Notes: generated by a model not told the origin, from the letters alone. Shown: positions 22,226 through 54,579, counted from the stretch's first letter. The stretch: 64,000 nucleotides of DNA from Panopea generosa (GCA_029582155.1 CM055908.1:19879406-19943405); one strand, 5' to 3'. Made by a program: numbers and translations.

Positions 22226-23226
22226 GTTCATTTTTCAGTTTTCAATATGTAACTACATCACTTAAAAACAGTAACCAAAATTTGCACCAGCATATTGCAA
22301 AGATTAGCAGTAAAAAGACAATCATTATCATTAATAATGTGTTTATATCATTTTAAGAATATAAAGCCTATTATGGCATTGCCACTGGTTATAATTTTAT
22401 AGCAGGCTGGCTAAAGATACTACTACACCTGTTGTGATAAACCTCAACATCTAGACATGTAGCCTGGTGCAGGAACAAGACCGCTTCTATTTGTCATAGA
22501 ATAGGTCAAAGTAACTTGGCTTAGAAAGATTTATTTTTCTTCAAATTTCCGATTCAAGAAACAATAATCTAACCAAACTTTTTTTAAACATGCACTTTGA
22601 TTTATTTAAAAACAGTTTTCAAAAGTGGGTTGGTTTATTGTTTTTATGCAAGTGTTGTCAGTAATCTCATCTTTGTTACAAAGTATTGCACCAATATTAG
22701 ATTTCATTGTTTGTAATGTGTTTGAATTTGAGCTAACAAAAATGTATAGTAATTAGGTAAAGATGCAATATCTTGGAAACCATTTTACCCTTATGGAATT
22801 TGTTTATTGATTTAATAAGTGTTGGAGGTTGTATCTTGAGGGGGTGGGGGGACTTTGAAATACAGTAACATTCAGATTTGAGGAAAATCAGTCAAATGAT
22901 AGTTGCCTGGCCTGGAACTTGTTACTTAATACCGATATACTGTCAAAACACAGTCTTGAACCGTCTTCAAATGTTCCTTATCAATGTATGTATAGCAGTC
23001 ATCAAATGATAAAAACAGGTTACTGCTTAACCTGTAATCTGCAGATGACTACTAAGTATTTGCTGATTACAGGTTAATCTGTAACTGACCAAATGCTAAA
23101 TAGAGGGAAATCTGCACTTGATCAACTGCTTAATACAGGGCACTATAAACATGGGATTTAGAAATTTGACCGCATGAGACAGGAGTCTGTTTTGTAGAGG
23201 TGATCACTGGTGTGTTTGGCTGTTTT
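22226..23226. other. intergenic, nothing recognised
   Basis: Unique-looking AT-rich DNA. A G-rich stretch 'gagggggtggggggac' lies near 22838. Confidence 0.45.
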
Positions 23227-23228
23227 TA

Positions 23229-24144
23229 CATGGAGTGATTCAAAAGTTTGTGGACAAATCTCATGAAATGAAAATGACATGTTTGACTTATTTGAAGTTT
23301 TCCAGGTGTTATAATTAATCCCAATGCAAACTGTATAGAAGATATCAAGTATTCAGTCGAGTAAACCATTCACATACATTACAAATATATCATGTGCAGC
23401 CATCCATTGCAGGTCTGATTTTTGTTAAGTCATCGAGATGTCACATTTTTTTGACGAAGATCTTCTGATTGTGTTACTCGTCACTTTATTTCATACTGTT
23501 TTAGCAGTCGAGAAAACCAAGTTAGCATATACATGTAGCTCAACCTTAATGATTTGGAGCACCGTACCGTAATCCATTTTCTGTTCTCAGTATATGTCAT
23601 GAATTGTGGTACAATTTGATCCTTGTCAGGTCTTTTGCCCAGTTGACATCACTTTTTCATGATTTTTTTCACAAAGCTACCACACCTGTTTTTATCCATT
23701 ATGATTTCTTTTCCTCACCTGTACAAGACCTCATACAGCAAGTGAATTTTCTTGAAATTTTTCTTGAAAGTCCATTGTCTAGGCGACTGTTTTGCTAATA
23801 TTGACACAAAAATGTATAGCCACTTGTTTTACTTTTTCTTCAGACACCATATTATTATGTATGAAGACTGATGACGTTAACATCAATAATAAACAAATTT
23901 TGGAAGGAAACTTTTATTATTTTTCACAGTGTTAGGTATCTAATTGTTTACTATTTTGAGATGCATCCCATGTGTGCATGTTGCTCTGGATACCAAAACC
24001 TTATTACTGACATAAGATGTGCAATAAAATACTGGATATCGATGAAATATACATCAATACTTAAACTTGCAAAAAGTAGCGATGTACTTGTATAAATGTG
24101 GATTTTATTAGATTTGTCCACAAACTTCTGGATAACCCCAAGTG
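23229..24144. mobile_element. Tc1/mariner-like TIR element, nonautonomous or decayed
   Basis: The left end CATGGAGTGATTCAAAAG + TTTGTGGACAAATCT mirrors the right end (reverse complement CACTTGGGGTTATCCAGAAG + TTTGTGGACAAATCT). TA dinucleotides flank both sides (23227-23228, 24145-24146). It is about 916 bp with no intact transposase frame. Confidence 0.75.
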
Positions 24145-24551
24145 TATAATGCATATTTCTTCCTGACAAAAACAAATAAATATATGAAATCAGTTTATAA
24201 GATTGTTCAAAGGTAAATACTAAGAGAGTGCTCTTGGATGGTGACATAATTTCATATTTTATCGTTACGCTACCTAAAATAGCATTATGGTAAGTGTTTT
24301 TGGGGTTTAGTATTTCATGACGTCATTTTGTGGTTTCTATGTTTCTATGTAATGTTGGACATGTTTGTATAATTTATTGACCCTAATGTGACAGTACAAC
24401 ATTATTATGTAACTTAGCTGCGTGTATGCTTGGGTGAAGGATTGTATGATGTTGTTTTTTTATGAAACTTGTATTATATTTCTTGATTGTAAAAGTAGAA
24501 GTAACGTTGATGTCATTTATATTTTATAACATATAACTCCTTCATCTTTAA

Positions 24552-24770
24552 CCCTTGACTTCATAAAGACGCCTTTGGACACCTCTAATATTGAAAACAT
24601 TAATTCACCATGTACCAGCAATGGGTGAATTATGTTAATATTAACTGACAGAATGGAAAACAGTGGAGGAAGTGTTCAGATCTGTTACGAGTAATCTGAA
24701 CTCTTCCATCACTATTTTCAAAGGCATTCTGTGATTGGTGCTGGAAAACGCATATCTATGGAGTAAAGGG
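24552..24770. mobile_element. TTAA-flanked MITE (piggyBac-like), copy 2
   Basis: TTAA at 24548-24551 and 24771-24774. Ends CCCTTGACTTCATAAAGA and tctatggagtaaaggg. The internal 'gaaaacagtggaggaagtgt' / 'actcttccatcactatttt' palindrome is diverged relative to copies 1 and 3. Confidence 0.88.
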
Positions 24771-24774
24771 TTAA

Positions 24775-25645
24775 ACATTTCTATTAGATACTTCTGACGC
24801 TGTTTATAAAGAACATTGTTTTTATCCCATACCTGGTTATTTAAAGTAATCGGTATGTTGTGTTGATCAGAAATCTTACATCAGCAGCACTTGAAAGCAA
24901 CTGAAAGGATTTTCAGGAGGTATACACAAATGTTAAGGGTAATGAGGTGTGAAGCTCACAACATTAATTTTAGTCTGTTAAATATCAAGGTGAAAGAAAT
25001 TTTTTTATCAAGTTTCACACAAATTTCAAGGATATCTATAAAGTGTTGCACACAGCATTCAATATTATACTTTCAATATCAAACTTTTAATAGATAGACT
25101 TTGTTAAAGGACTCAACATATTTTGCTCTGATTTAAAACTTCTTACTAACAATGGTACAAAGAAAAGAAGCTGCACAATGTTGTATAAACTACTATTGAC
25201 TGGACAAATAAATGAGGGTACACAGAGGTAAGATTTGGGTCTTACCTCACTTACAAAGAGTATAAGAGTTGTTCAAGAGTTCAATGCTCAGATAAAAAAT
25301 CCATCCCCAGGGATAACTACCGGTAATTTGGCTCATTCCAAAGGAAGTAGTTATCGCAAGGGATGGAAATTTCGGGGGTGGGGAATAAACCGGTGTTTTT
25401 CTTGCATACCATGCAAACACATTGAATAATCTCTCATTTAATTTATCTTCTTATTTTTTTTAACACAATCACTTTTACGATGTCAAATTATATAATATAC
25501 GCAGTTTGATTATGTCGCTCATCAAAGTAAGGAAGGTAGGAAAAGTACATGGAGTGGGTGTAGGATGAAATTTCCCTATCAGGTAAAAAACTTAGAAATC
25601 CATGTCTGGTATGCCAGAAACAGAGCTACATACCATGGTTGCTTT
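24775..25645. other. intergenic, one perfect small hairpin
   Basis: 25225-25248 is GAGGTAAGA-tttggg-TCTTACCTC, a perfect 9-bp stem with a 6-nt loop. The GAGGTAAG arm also looks like a splice donor. No other content is recognised. Confidence 0.5.
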
Positions 25646-25925
25646 TTAGCTCACTGGGTCGAAGTCCAAGGACAGCTATTGCCATGACCCCAGTGGCGGC
25701 AGCGGCGTCTGTAGACACCCAGGTTAAACTTTTGCATTTAAGTTTAAGATATCTATGCAACCACTCATTGAATGTGAATGAAACTTCACATGTGTGTTCA
25801 CCATCATCAATGGAACACACACAAACAAGAACCATAACTCAGGATTGCATTTTGGCACAGTTATGGCCCTTTTTGGACTTAGGCATCCAGAGGCGTGCTT
25901 TGTTGTCTTCCGACAACTCTTATTA
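25646..25925 (+). repeat. mollusc dispersed repeat ('tagctcactgggtcgaagtc')
   Basis: It starts 'ttttagctcactgggtcgaa', has a G+C-rich 'gtggcggcagcggcgtctg' block, and ends 'catccagaggcgtgctttg' with 'tcttccgacaactctt'. I recognise this terminal pattern from bivalve repeats. The 146-codon frame at 25639-26079 runs through it and is not a gene. Confidence 0.65.
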
Positions 25926-26876
25926 CTTTTGCACTGGCACACATCTTATAATTTTATACTCATTTCAAAATTCTAAAATTTTCCTGAGATTGTTAATGCC
26001 AGCATATCAAAATATCAACACCCTTTATAATGACAATCAAATCAAACAGTCGCAGAAGGTTATAAAAAGCGTTTTATAAAGCGTTTTAAATTTCAAGCTT
26101 CCCCGTTATTATTTGAGCACTGTAACTGTTGTATTCTACATTAATGCAATAAAATAACCTTTTCATGATACAAGTTTATGTTGCTGTGCTGTCTTTAATT
26201 TGTGAAGTATGTGCTGTATTTTATGTTGCTCTAAACTGAAATGTAATTTTTTTTTTGTAATGTTTGGAATTCAAAATGTTTTGTTTGAAATTACATTTTA
26301 TATATTTTGTTACTGTGATATTTTTATTAATTCTATTATCAAATATATGTGTTTTTATTGTTTTACATAGTCTTTTTAAACATTAAAAGTGTTTCCGTCC
26401 TGTTTTTTGTTTGTTTTTTTGGTTTTGTTATAATGGGTAGGTTGTTTCATAAATCTTGTTGTATTTCAATAAATAAAGCACTCCTGTACTGTTAGCCTTC
26501 AGCTATGTTAACTACGGTATATTTAGAGACTATAAATTTGCTTGAGTTAAAGCTTTTCATTGCATAATTACAGGTATTGTCTTTTCCATTTCATGACTCA
26601 CCTGTCTTTTTATCTCTCACCACTTTGTTCGTCAGTTCAAGTCCACTGCCGAAAAGTGAAAGGTTTTCGCAGTTACTTGCAGAAGGATGGTGGTTCTACG
26701 TAGATTCATTTGGAGGTTTTCCTCCACCGACAAATCTGGAAAGCCATAATAAGCAGTTATTTGTTGATAATGGCATTAAACAGCATTTAAAAAAATAGTT
26801 CATATGTACATTTATCCCAACATATTTAACCCATTGTAACAAACAAGACCCCCACTCACCATCTCGAGCCTTGGAT
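25926..26876. other. intergenic, nothing recognised
   Basis: AT-rich DNA with several AATAAA words (26149, 26468). The reading frame 26577-26798 (73 codons) has no recognisable family. Confidence 0.45.
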
Positions 26877-26935
26877 AGAAATATCATCTCAACCAGATTC
26901 ATTTATGAGAATCGGTTTGAGATAGTATTATTTCT
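26877..26935. repeat. imperfect palindrome / fold-back hairpin
   Basis: 'agaaatatcatctcaaccag' pairs with 'cggtttgagatag' + 'tattatttct' across a loop 'attcatttatgag'. It could be a cruciform or the core of a small MITE. Confidence 0.7.
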
Positions 26936-27259
26936 ATTTAACACAGATTTAGTTAAATTAATGGATAACAGTTTTACTATGGACAATATTAAATGAAAGT
27001 TTATGTGATACTATTATTGAAGAAATAAATAAATCAAAACCATGTAAACATACTTTACATAGCTGTTGTTGGTATTGTTTTTATTGTAAATACGAATATT
27101 GTTGATCTGTTTTACTATGAACTCATTAAATGGTATTACTAGCAAACACAGCATTGACTTTTGTTGCCATTACCATTATTATGGTTATGTTTTCATAAAA
27201 CACAATTAAAGTAGACCTTACTTTAGAGTTGCCTCCCCTTTTGTAATCTATTTCTGCTT

Positions 27260-27448
27260 AGTTTGTACTAATTTGTTTTAACTCGATTGTGATGAAATCT
27301 CAGAGCTTATATGAACCGCTCTCGAGTCCGCTTCCTGTGTAGAACCAGTACTGTTGTTTTATGAGAGGCATCAGGTCGACCGGGGGATCGAACCTGCAAC
27401 CTCTAGCGTGAGGGGCCAACACTCTATCCATTAGACTACTGCCCTGCT
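27260..27448 (-). mobile_element. SINE family A, full length, with target-site duplications
   Basis: On the - strand it reads: A-box region 'tagtctaatggatagagtg', B-box 'ggttcgatccc', core 'cagtactggttctacacagg', tail 'aaacaaattagtacaaact'. TATTTCTGCTT at 27249-27259 and 27449-27459 is a perfect 11-bp target-site duplication. The tRNA part does not fold into an intact cloverleaf. Confidence 0.9.
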
Positions 27449-27460
27449 TATTTCTGCTTG

Positions 27461-28003
27461 CCGGGGCATATCAATATACATAACTATACTTTATACTGGC
27501 ACTCCCCCAACAAATCTGGCCAAAATTGGTAAAAATATTTATGAGGAGTAGAGCTGGAAAAAATTGATATATATATATATATATATAAATTTACCATTAA
27601 AAATAATTAAAGGGCCATAACTAAGCCAAAAGCCAATAAACTGAAGCAGGATGACAATATGCCCAACTTCATACTGATACTACCTCAAAATTTTGGATAA
27701 AGTCAGTTAACACGTTTAAGAGAAATGAAGCTGACAAGAACATGTAAGGTTTACCATTAAAATAAAGGGCCATAACTCTGCTAAAAAAAGATGATGGATT
27801 GGAACACAGTGACAAAATGGGTAGTTGGACTACAAACCACACTTCCTATAAAGTTTGGTGACAATCGGTCTTATGTGCAACCTGTCATGTTATGTTGATC
27901 ATTTGTAGCAAATATTAATAAAATCTATCTTTACAGACTGGGCACGAAAAAGGATGGACATACACTGCAATTACTATATGCCACCCCCTGGCAAAATAAA
28001 TAT
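27461..28003. repeat. mollusc dispersed repeat with 'agggccataact' modules and AT microsatellite
   Basis: 'aagggccataactaagcca' (27609) and 'aagggccataactctgcta' (27766) are tandem modules. The ends 'ccggggcatatcaatat' and 'atatgccaccccctggc' form a rough inverted pair. An AT run sits at 27566-27587. Confidence 0.6.
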
Positions 28004-29070
28004 GGTATTTATATATAAAGAAATAAGAAGGCAAACACAATTTATAAAAAAATTTAATGCGCCATCAAGTACATTTCTCTACATAATTTCTATCATGCTC
28101 TGATTCATACATCACATAGTCCAACATCTATTCAATGAACAAATAAATTAAACAAGAACAAACTTTGTGTAAGTGCAAAACTAGCCCTAGCACTATATAG
28201 AGGAAGAAAGTGGATAGGTTAGTTCTGCACTAAAACATCAAAATATTGGTTACATTTTTATATGTTGATATAGCAAATGAAATTTAATAAGTATAAGATT
28301 TATTAATCACCTAAACTGAAACTGTAACATAACCATATTGATACATGGTGTTGAGGTCCTCGTGCCAGTTTTAGGAATGACCTACAAAACACATGTGTCA
28401 AAACACAATAATCGCACCCTTCTGATTTACTTGCATACTGAAATACTTATATATTTTGTATATGGGACTAGATGATTTCATCCCTGGAGTATCTTTGGAG
28501 GACAACCACCAGCTCAAAGGGAGGACTTCAAATTGCTCTATTTTGGGAGGTACTGTTTTTAAAATTAAATTTGAAATTATCCCCCCCCCCCCCCCCCCCA
28601 CCCAACCCAACACAAAAAAAAAAAAATTATTTTCTAAATAAAAATGCTGATTGGTTTAAGGAAGTAAAAATGAAAAGTAAAAAAAAATCATTCCATTTCA
28701 AAGTACCAATTTTGTTTTCTGTTCACATCAATTGCAAACATATTTGAGGAAAATGACATTACAACGTATATGCAATACTAAAACAACAAATAAATATGCT
28801 GCTAATATTTTAGTTTTATAACAACCAACTATAAATAAAGAATTTCTTAGAAATAAATCTTTATATGTTTTCCCTGACCTTCAGATTTCTCAGATTTTAC
28901 TGACCGACTGAATTTCCTGACCTTGAAAATATACATAATTTCCCTGTATTTCCACAACTCCTAATAATCAGGTTTCAAAATGAAACTTAACAAAAACAGT
29001 GAAAACAGTGGAATGATCATATCAGCTTCAGTGACTGCACCCATTAACATCAACAATTATATTCAATGTT
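28004..29070. other. intergenic, C19 homopolymer, otherwise nothing
   Basis: 28581-28599 is 19 consecutive C followed by 'acccaacccaac' and an A-rich run. Reading frames through it are proline artefacts. Confidence 0.6.
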
Positions 29071-29074
29071 GAAA

Positions 29075-29325
29075 GAAGTATATCAGGATATTTTGAAATT
29101 GGCAAAAAACGTTTTTTTCCAAAATAGTATGCATATATTTATTCACCTATTCCATATTGCATTAAGGATATATATTCAAACATGCCAAAATAATACATTG
29201 GAAATGGATTTCCTTACTTGGCCCACACGCCCAGGTTAGAAAAAAGTAGATTTCCCACTTAAAATTATACTATATTTTAGATATATCAAATGAGTCGTGT
29301 GATTTCATTCTGATCCGTCATAAGT
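29075..29325 (+). repeat. dispersed repeat 'X', copy without MITE (empty site)
   Basis: 'tatatcaggatattttgaaa', 'acatgccaaaataatacatt', 'gatttccttacttggcccac' and 'cccaggttagaaaaaagtag' align to both sides of the MITE insertion at 5834-6077, without the insertion. Confidence 0.75.
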
Positions 29326-30247
29326 TGCATGTTTTTGTCATTATTAAAACCAAATTGGGATGTTCTCTAAATAAACACTCTGGTTGTAGAATTTATTTCA
29401 AGTGTCCCAATGACGTGGTTAAGATTGTCAAGCAGTATTTGGCTGCCATCTACATCTATTTTAAGAATGGTGATTTCATTTCTATTTCACCACTGTTTAA
29501 AATATTGTTTTTTTTAAAGAATTTGAAATTGTAAATAGTATTTTATTTATTATTAAATGAGAAGTTGTTCTGTATCTACTGGCATTTCAAAACTAATTTT
29601 ATTTTCTGAGACATTATGTAAATTTTTCCAGATTTACTGCTTTTAACTAAAATACCAAATATAGTGTAAGAACAGAAACATTTAATCCACTGTACAATCA
29701 CATATTATCAAGCATTATAGCATAAAGTTTGACAGCAATTAATACAAGAAGCACATGAGCAAGACTGGTGAGACGGATTTCTGTACATAGTTAAGAAAAC
29801 AAATTAAACATAAATCTGTGGCACGATGAATCAAACTGCCAAATATTCTTTTTACCAGACTTCATCAGAAGAAAAATCCTGTTTCTTATTGACCATTCAT
29901 TCATTCTTCATTTTATGAATAATACAACTGACTTTTCTATCATACAATGTGCCACGCTTCAATCCCTCAAAGTTTAAATCTTTTATAACAACATGCTACA
30001 CAGAAATAAAGCTCGGCCACATCCCAAACGACTTAATAGTGAACATTTGAACTTAATCAACCTTTAATACTAAATGTAAAAAACATTTATACTAGAAATG
30101 TGTCTGTTGACACAAATGCCCCTGCTATTGATACGAAAAAGCAATTTTTTACCGAAAATTAAGTAAAAAGGGACCACAGCTCCAGTAAAAAATTCCTGAT
30201 GTTGATAGATATAAAACTTGACCTGTATTTTTATAATTATACAGGTA
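29326..30247. other. intergenic, nothing recognised
   Basis: AT-rich DNA without coding or repeat signature that I can name. Confidence 0.4.
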
Positions 30248-30731
30248 CACTCGGGTCCCATTATAACACAGTAGCCGGGATCCACGGAATGAAACCACAA
30301 TATATGCGGAACCGCCTTATTAATATCCCAAGTTGCACTGCGCTACATTATTTGGCAATACTGTTTCCAATCAAAGTACTATAAACAAACACGTGATAAT
30401 GTGTGATAAATATGACAGACCATTGTTTGTTGGCATAAATCAATCAAAACTGATGTTGTTTATAATAATAAGAACTCGTTATTCATTTCAGTCTGAATTA
30501 TCAAGATGTAATTGATGCACAAACACATAGTCAGTTTGAAAAATCGAAAGGAGCACACAAACAATTAATAGCGATTAAAATGAGATTTTTAGAACAATTA
30601 ATCAATTATTATACCGCAAGTCTTTAATAAATCTGGCTGAAAATATCAATTTTAAACTTGAGAGCCATAGAAAAACTGCATTATAATGAGTTTCGCATTA
30701 TATCGGACCATGTTATAATGGGATCTGAGTG
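30248..30731. mobile_element. short TIR element, pogo/Tigger-like MITE
   Basis: The left end CACTCGGGTCCCATTATAAC and the right end (reverse complement) CACTCAGATCCCATTATAAC differ at two of 20 positions. 'ttcgcattatatcggacc' just inside the right end is typical of pogo/Tigger-type MITEs. It is about 484 bp and has no transposase. Confidence 0.75.
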
Positions 30732-31364
30732 TGCATACTATACCTTTTAAGAAGTTACTGATCAGAAGCTTTTTCTTTTTTACGTCGGATGAACAAATTG
30801 ACAGACAGACAGACAGGGTTAACACTAAATGCCCCATCACAATTCTTCAAATGGCGAGAACACAAATACTTACTTGTATTGTTAGAAATATCAAAGAATA
30901 ACTGTTTATATATGAATGATTGGCACAGATAATAAAAATTACCATGAACAAAATGAAAATCATGCACCAATTTTTAAGATTCTTTGAACACAAACATAAT
31001 GCATAAGCATATTTTCAAAAAGGTCAACATGAAGGTCAACATGAATGGATGGAAGGCATATTTCATATACACTCAACCGCCACCATTTAGTTTTTAACTT
31101 TATGATACCCAAATATTCCATCACCCAGTTTTGGTACTACAATGTCTTCCATCAATTATGTCATGATGACATTTTCTTCAAAATAAAATCACAAAATATC
31201 TACAACTAAATCACAGAAATTATTGCCAGCAAGTGATTGCAGATTACCTAAATACAGTGTTCCTTTATCTATTTAAATAAAACAACACATATCTCGGATA
31301 TATCCCTAATGTTTTCTATCATTCACATATTTCCTGTATAAATTTGAATCAATTAATAGGGTTT

Positions 31365-31700
31365 TATGGCGTACCAACACATTACAGGTTATTTGACGTC
31401 AACAGGAATGAAAATTCCAGGTTCAACAAATGAATATGCAGAATGAACCTAGAACCTTGATACCTGCAGAACTGCAGAGTTTCAGCAAATTCTATCGTAT
31501 TACTCAAATTGTCGCTTCTTACGACATGCATGAACCACAGTGGTCCTATTCTTGCCATTACTCATATGGCTCCCTGAAACTACACAGGGGTTGATAATTT
31601 AACCACAATAGTGAACATGACAAAAAATGATAGAACATGAAGGAGGATTCCTACCCCTCTGCAGAGATCGGCAGTGATTCGATTCTTAGCCAGAACCATG
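31365..31700 (+). repeat. dispersed repeat 'Y', copy 1
   Basis: 'ggcgtaccaacacattacag', 'gaatgaacctagaacctt', 'tttcagcaaattctatcgt', 'cttacgacatgcatgaacc' and 'cctacccctctgcagagatc' recur in order at 42783-43150. The interval 30732-31364 holds nothing recognised. Confidence 0.85.
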
Positions 31701-31944
31701 CAGGCTCTGTATAAATTAGGAATACAATTGTTGCTTTCATAACAGGCCAATGCCACAACATAAAACAATTATGTTAAGCTAAGTAAAGTCAACAGCAGTA
31801 CCAAATAGTACAAAATCATTAGTTATGTTAGGCTATTCCAGCAAATATATACAAAGTCACTATTTCAAAATGACTAAAACAGATAAGAGATTATGTGTAT
31901 CTATTGCAACGTGAGTGAAACATGTTAGTCAATATATGGAACAA

Positions 31945-32150
31945 GTGGTCCAGTGGTAGAGCATCGACCCCATTATTGGAGGGTCATGGGTTCAATCCTC
32001 CTTCACAGCTATGTGTGGTGTCCTTGAGTAAGACACTTTTTCCACATACGCCTAGTACTGGTTCTACCCAGGATGACTTTGATCATGATTTGTCTAAATT
32101 GTAATAACTTATTTCACAATTGAAGTAAAATAAATAAATTTAAATTATAT
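31945..32150 (+). mobile_element. SINE family C
   Basis: tRNA-like head 'gtggtccagtggtagagcat' (A-box) and 'atgggttcaatcctcc' (B-box). Body 'gtccttgagtaagacac', core 'agtactggttctacccagg', A-rich tail 'gtaaaataaataaattt'. Partial inverted copy at 35832-35920. Confidence 0.85.
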
Positions 32151-32882
32151 TGCAATTTTAAAACTTCAGAAGGTCACTGACCATGTGTAGCTATTCTAAT
32201 ATGAGAAACATAATACTGAATATGTGGAACTATTTCAGCATTTGAATGTCACTGTTTTGCTATTTTAACATGAGTAAAACTGGACACTTATCATCCCGTT
32301 AAACAATAACGTACCAAGTATATTTAAAATAAGAAGACACTCGGTACCTGTTTGCACCAATGGGGCATTATGATGTGCACAGCAAGTAATTTCAATATAA
32401 CTGTTAACCAGGTTGCTGATTATTTGCCGTTATTTCAGTACATGTGAATGTTTTGTGAAACCAAACTAGCACTAATTAATTCAGTCACTGTGTAGTTAGT
32501 GAACCATGTCACAGCTTATGTATAACTACATGTATAAGTAAAGTTAAGTGACATTCATTTACCCGCCAACTTATCTGCCTTACTGCAAAAAAATAGTTAT
32601 CTACATATTCATGTTTTATGTGTATTCCTTGTAACCAAACATTTATATCTTTAACACCAAGTACAATCATCTGTGCTCCTAAGGTTTATGACTACCAAAG
32701 TATAAACTATCTGCACTCAAGAGCACAATGAAACATCCGTCCTTCGGAATCATCTTGGTCAAACATGGTCACCACTTCACTTCTGGCCTCAATGCTGGTT
32801 TTCTGAATGCAACTAATTCATAATCTGGGTAATCCAAATTTGGTTGAAAATCATCAAATTCATAAAAACGTAACAACTTTTA
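32151..32882 (-). other. PI4K2 3' UTR / flank
   Basis: 'accaagtatatttaaaataa' to 'tttgcaccaatggggcat' (32314-32370) resembles 43225-43280 near the second repeat Y copy. No polyadenylation site can be assigned. Confidence 0.4.
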
Positions 32883-52698
<19,816 letters not shown>

Positions 52699-52713
52699 AA
52701 TTGTTTCTTATCA

Positions 52714-53635
52714 GAAACCCCTTTTCTTTCCTATCACATGCTGGTTTTCATTTCTAATTGTCTGCTGCAAGTTGTTACATTATTATATTATGTAACACGA
52801 GAGAAATGAAGACATGTCAGTGAGTAGCAGTACTGTAACATTTATATGGATGATGAATAGGTATCTCCAAGGCACAAATCACACATATCAACAGCTGTGA
52901 CAAAAATCAACACAACTGAGTTATACAGTTGTTTTCTGGATGTTCTATTTTCAATAACCAATTGAATGAACAAGATAATTCCATGAATTTAAATGTCTCG
53001 TCTATGTCCCTTTATCAATGTGAAGATATGATAACCGATGACACAACCATGAATAAAATTTGCTGACACCAGGGTAAACAGTTTCAATGAAACGCTTAAC
53101 ACAAAAATCTGATATTTTGTAGGTCAAGTTTGTGGTCAAGGTCATCTAAAATAAATGCTGCATGTTTTTGAATAGTACTACCAATAACACAATTATTGAT
53201 AATTGATTAAGTTAAGTGATTCGGGGGCCAAGTTTCAGCAAGTTTCATTGAAATGCGAGTGTTGATTTCAGAAAAGAAGCACAGAAAAGTTTTTGTTCAA
53301 AGGATGGGAACATAACCATAACAAAAAAGTGATATGCACAGCTTGACCTCACACTCAAACTTCCCACCAAAGTTATCTTAATCTACTCACAGATTTCAGA
53401 GGAGTTCTCCAGACAAGATTTTGAAACAGATGGATGGACAAACAGAAAGCATTAAAAACAATATGTCCCCCAGAGAAATGGAGACATAAGTATTCTCAAT
53501 TTAGCTCTTAGCTTTTTATGAAAAAAATAATACAACTTAAAAAAATCTTATTTCATTATTATATCTTTAATACAGAACTTGGTATAATGTATGAGTGAGA
53601 TTCAAGACAAAAAAACAGAAGAAACTATACAACAC
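52714..53635. other. upstream of PI4K2: possible promoter region and a mollusc repeat
   Basis: No TATA box or CpG island can be assigned to PI4K2. 53085-53495 ends 'aatatgtcccccagagaaat' + 'ggagacata' and contains 'gtggtcaaggtcatc' and 'gatggatggacaaacag', a recognisable bivalve repeat end. Confidence 0.5.
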
Positions 53636-53912
53636 AATTAAACGACACTTCCTCAGATATATGACCACTTGATTTATTACAGATAAACGACACTTCCTCA
53701 GATATATGACCACTTGATTTATTACAGATAAACGACACTTCCTCAGATATATGACCACTTGATTTATTACAGATAAACGACACTTCCTCGGATATATGCC
53801 CACTTGATTTATTACAGATAAACGACACTTCCTCAGATATATGACCACTTGATTTATTACAGATAAACGACACTTCCTCAGATATATGCCCACTTGATTT
53901 ATTACAGATGTA
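53636..53912. repeat. 45-bp minisatellite, six nearly identical units
   Basis: The unit is 'ataaacgacacttcctcag', 'atatatgaccacttg' and 'atttattacag'. Differences are limited to a few positions (tcctcg/tcctca, tgcccac/tgaccac). Each unit has TTTATTACAG|AT on + (acceptor-like) and AATAAA on - (poly(A)-signal-like). Open frames 53567-53920 (-) are artefacts of the 45-bp period. Confidence 0.95.
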
Positions 53913-54548
53913 TAACACACTACATGTACGAATACGACAATCAGTTTATAACATGGCTGTATTCATTCCAATATCTGAGAGTCAACATTTGCTATGTCTA
54001 CTACAAACTGTTTATTTATACCACCCATCCCTTCTTCAAATTAATGTGAAAGTTTAACAGTAAGCGGCTCAAACCTTTCAACAAAATGATGTAATTAAAC
54101 ATTCAAGTCAATAATGAAAAAAAATACCTCATCTTCAGTAAAGAGAATGATTCCATTTGGCCATTTCTCCCACGACATCATCTCACTAATCAGGAGAATT
54201 TTGTCATTTTTTTACACTTGGCATGAAATATTACAACACAGTCTTACTGAATCCCTTGTCGCCCACACCAACGATATAGAATGTGACATGAGCTGATATC
54301 ACACGGCAACTTTCAATCAAAGCGATGATTATCACGGGCAGTGTGAACATCATTAGTCCACAACGGATAAATCATCATCATCATCATTTGCAGCTAAGTC
54401 ACTCAGGAGCATGATATACGTAATGATATTGGCCTTTACTGAGATACATTTTGTATCATCAATAATCATACCAGTAAATGTTGCGGTATCTTATTTTAAC
54501 ATAACCAAGTATTTTATACTTTATACTTTTATACTTTATTATGAAAGT

Positions 54549-54579
<31 letters not shown>
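54549..54579. repeat. G31 homopolymer
   Basis: 31 consecutive G. The interval 53913-54548 otherwise holds only a short CAT/ATC run near 54373. Confidence 0.9.

Noticed and set aside
25639-26079. 146-codon + strand frame
   Set aside because: It runs through a dispersed mollusc repeat, overlaps other open frames and shows no domain.
53567-53920. Frames of 97-117 codons with repeated ICNKSSGHISEEVSF
   Set aside because: They derive from the 45-bp array. Six near-identical units explain the openness.
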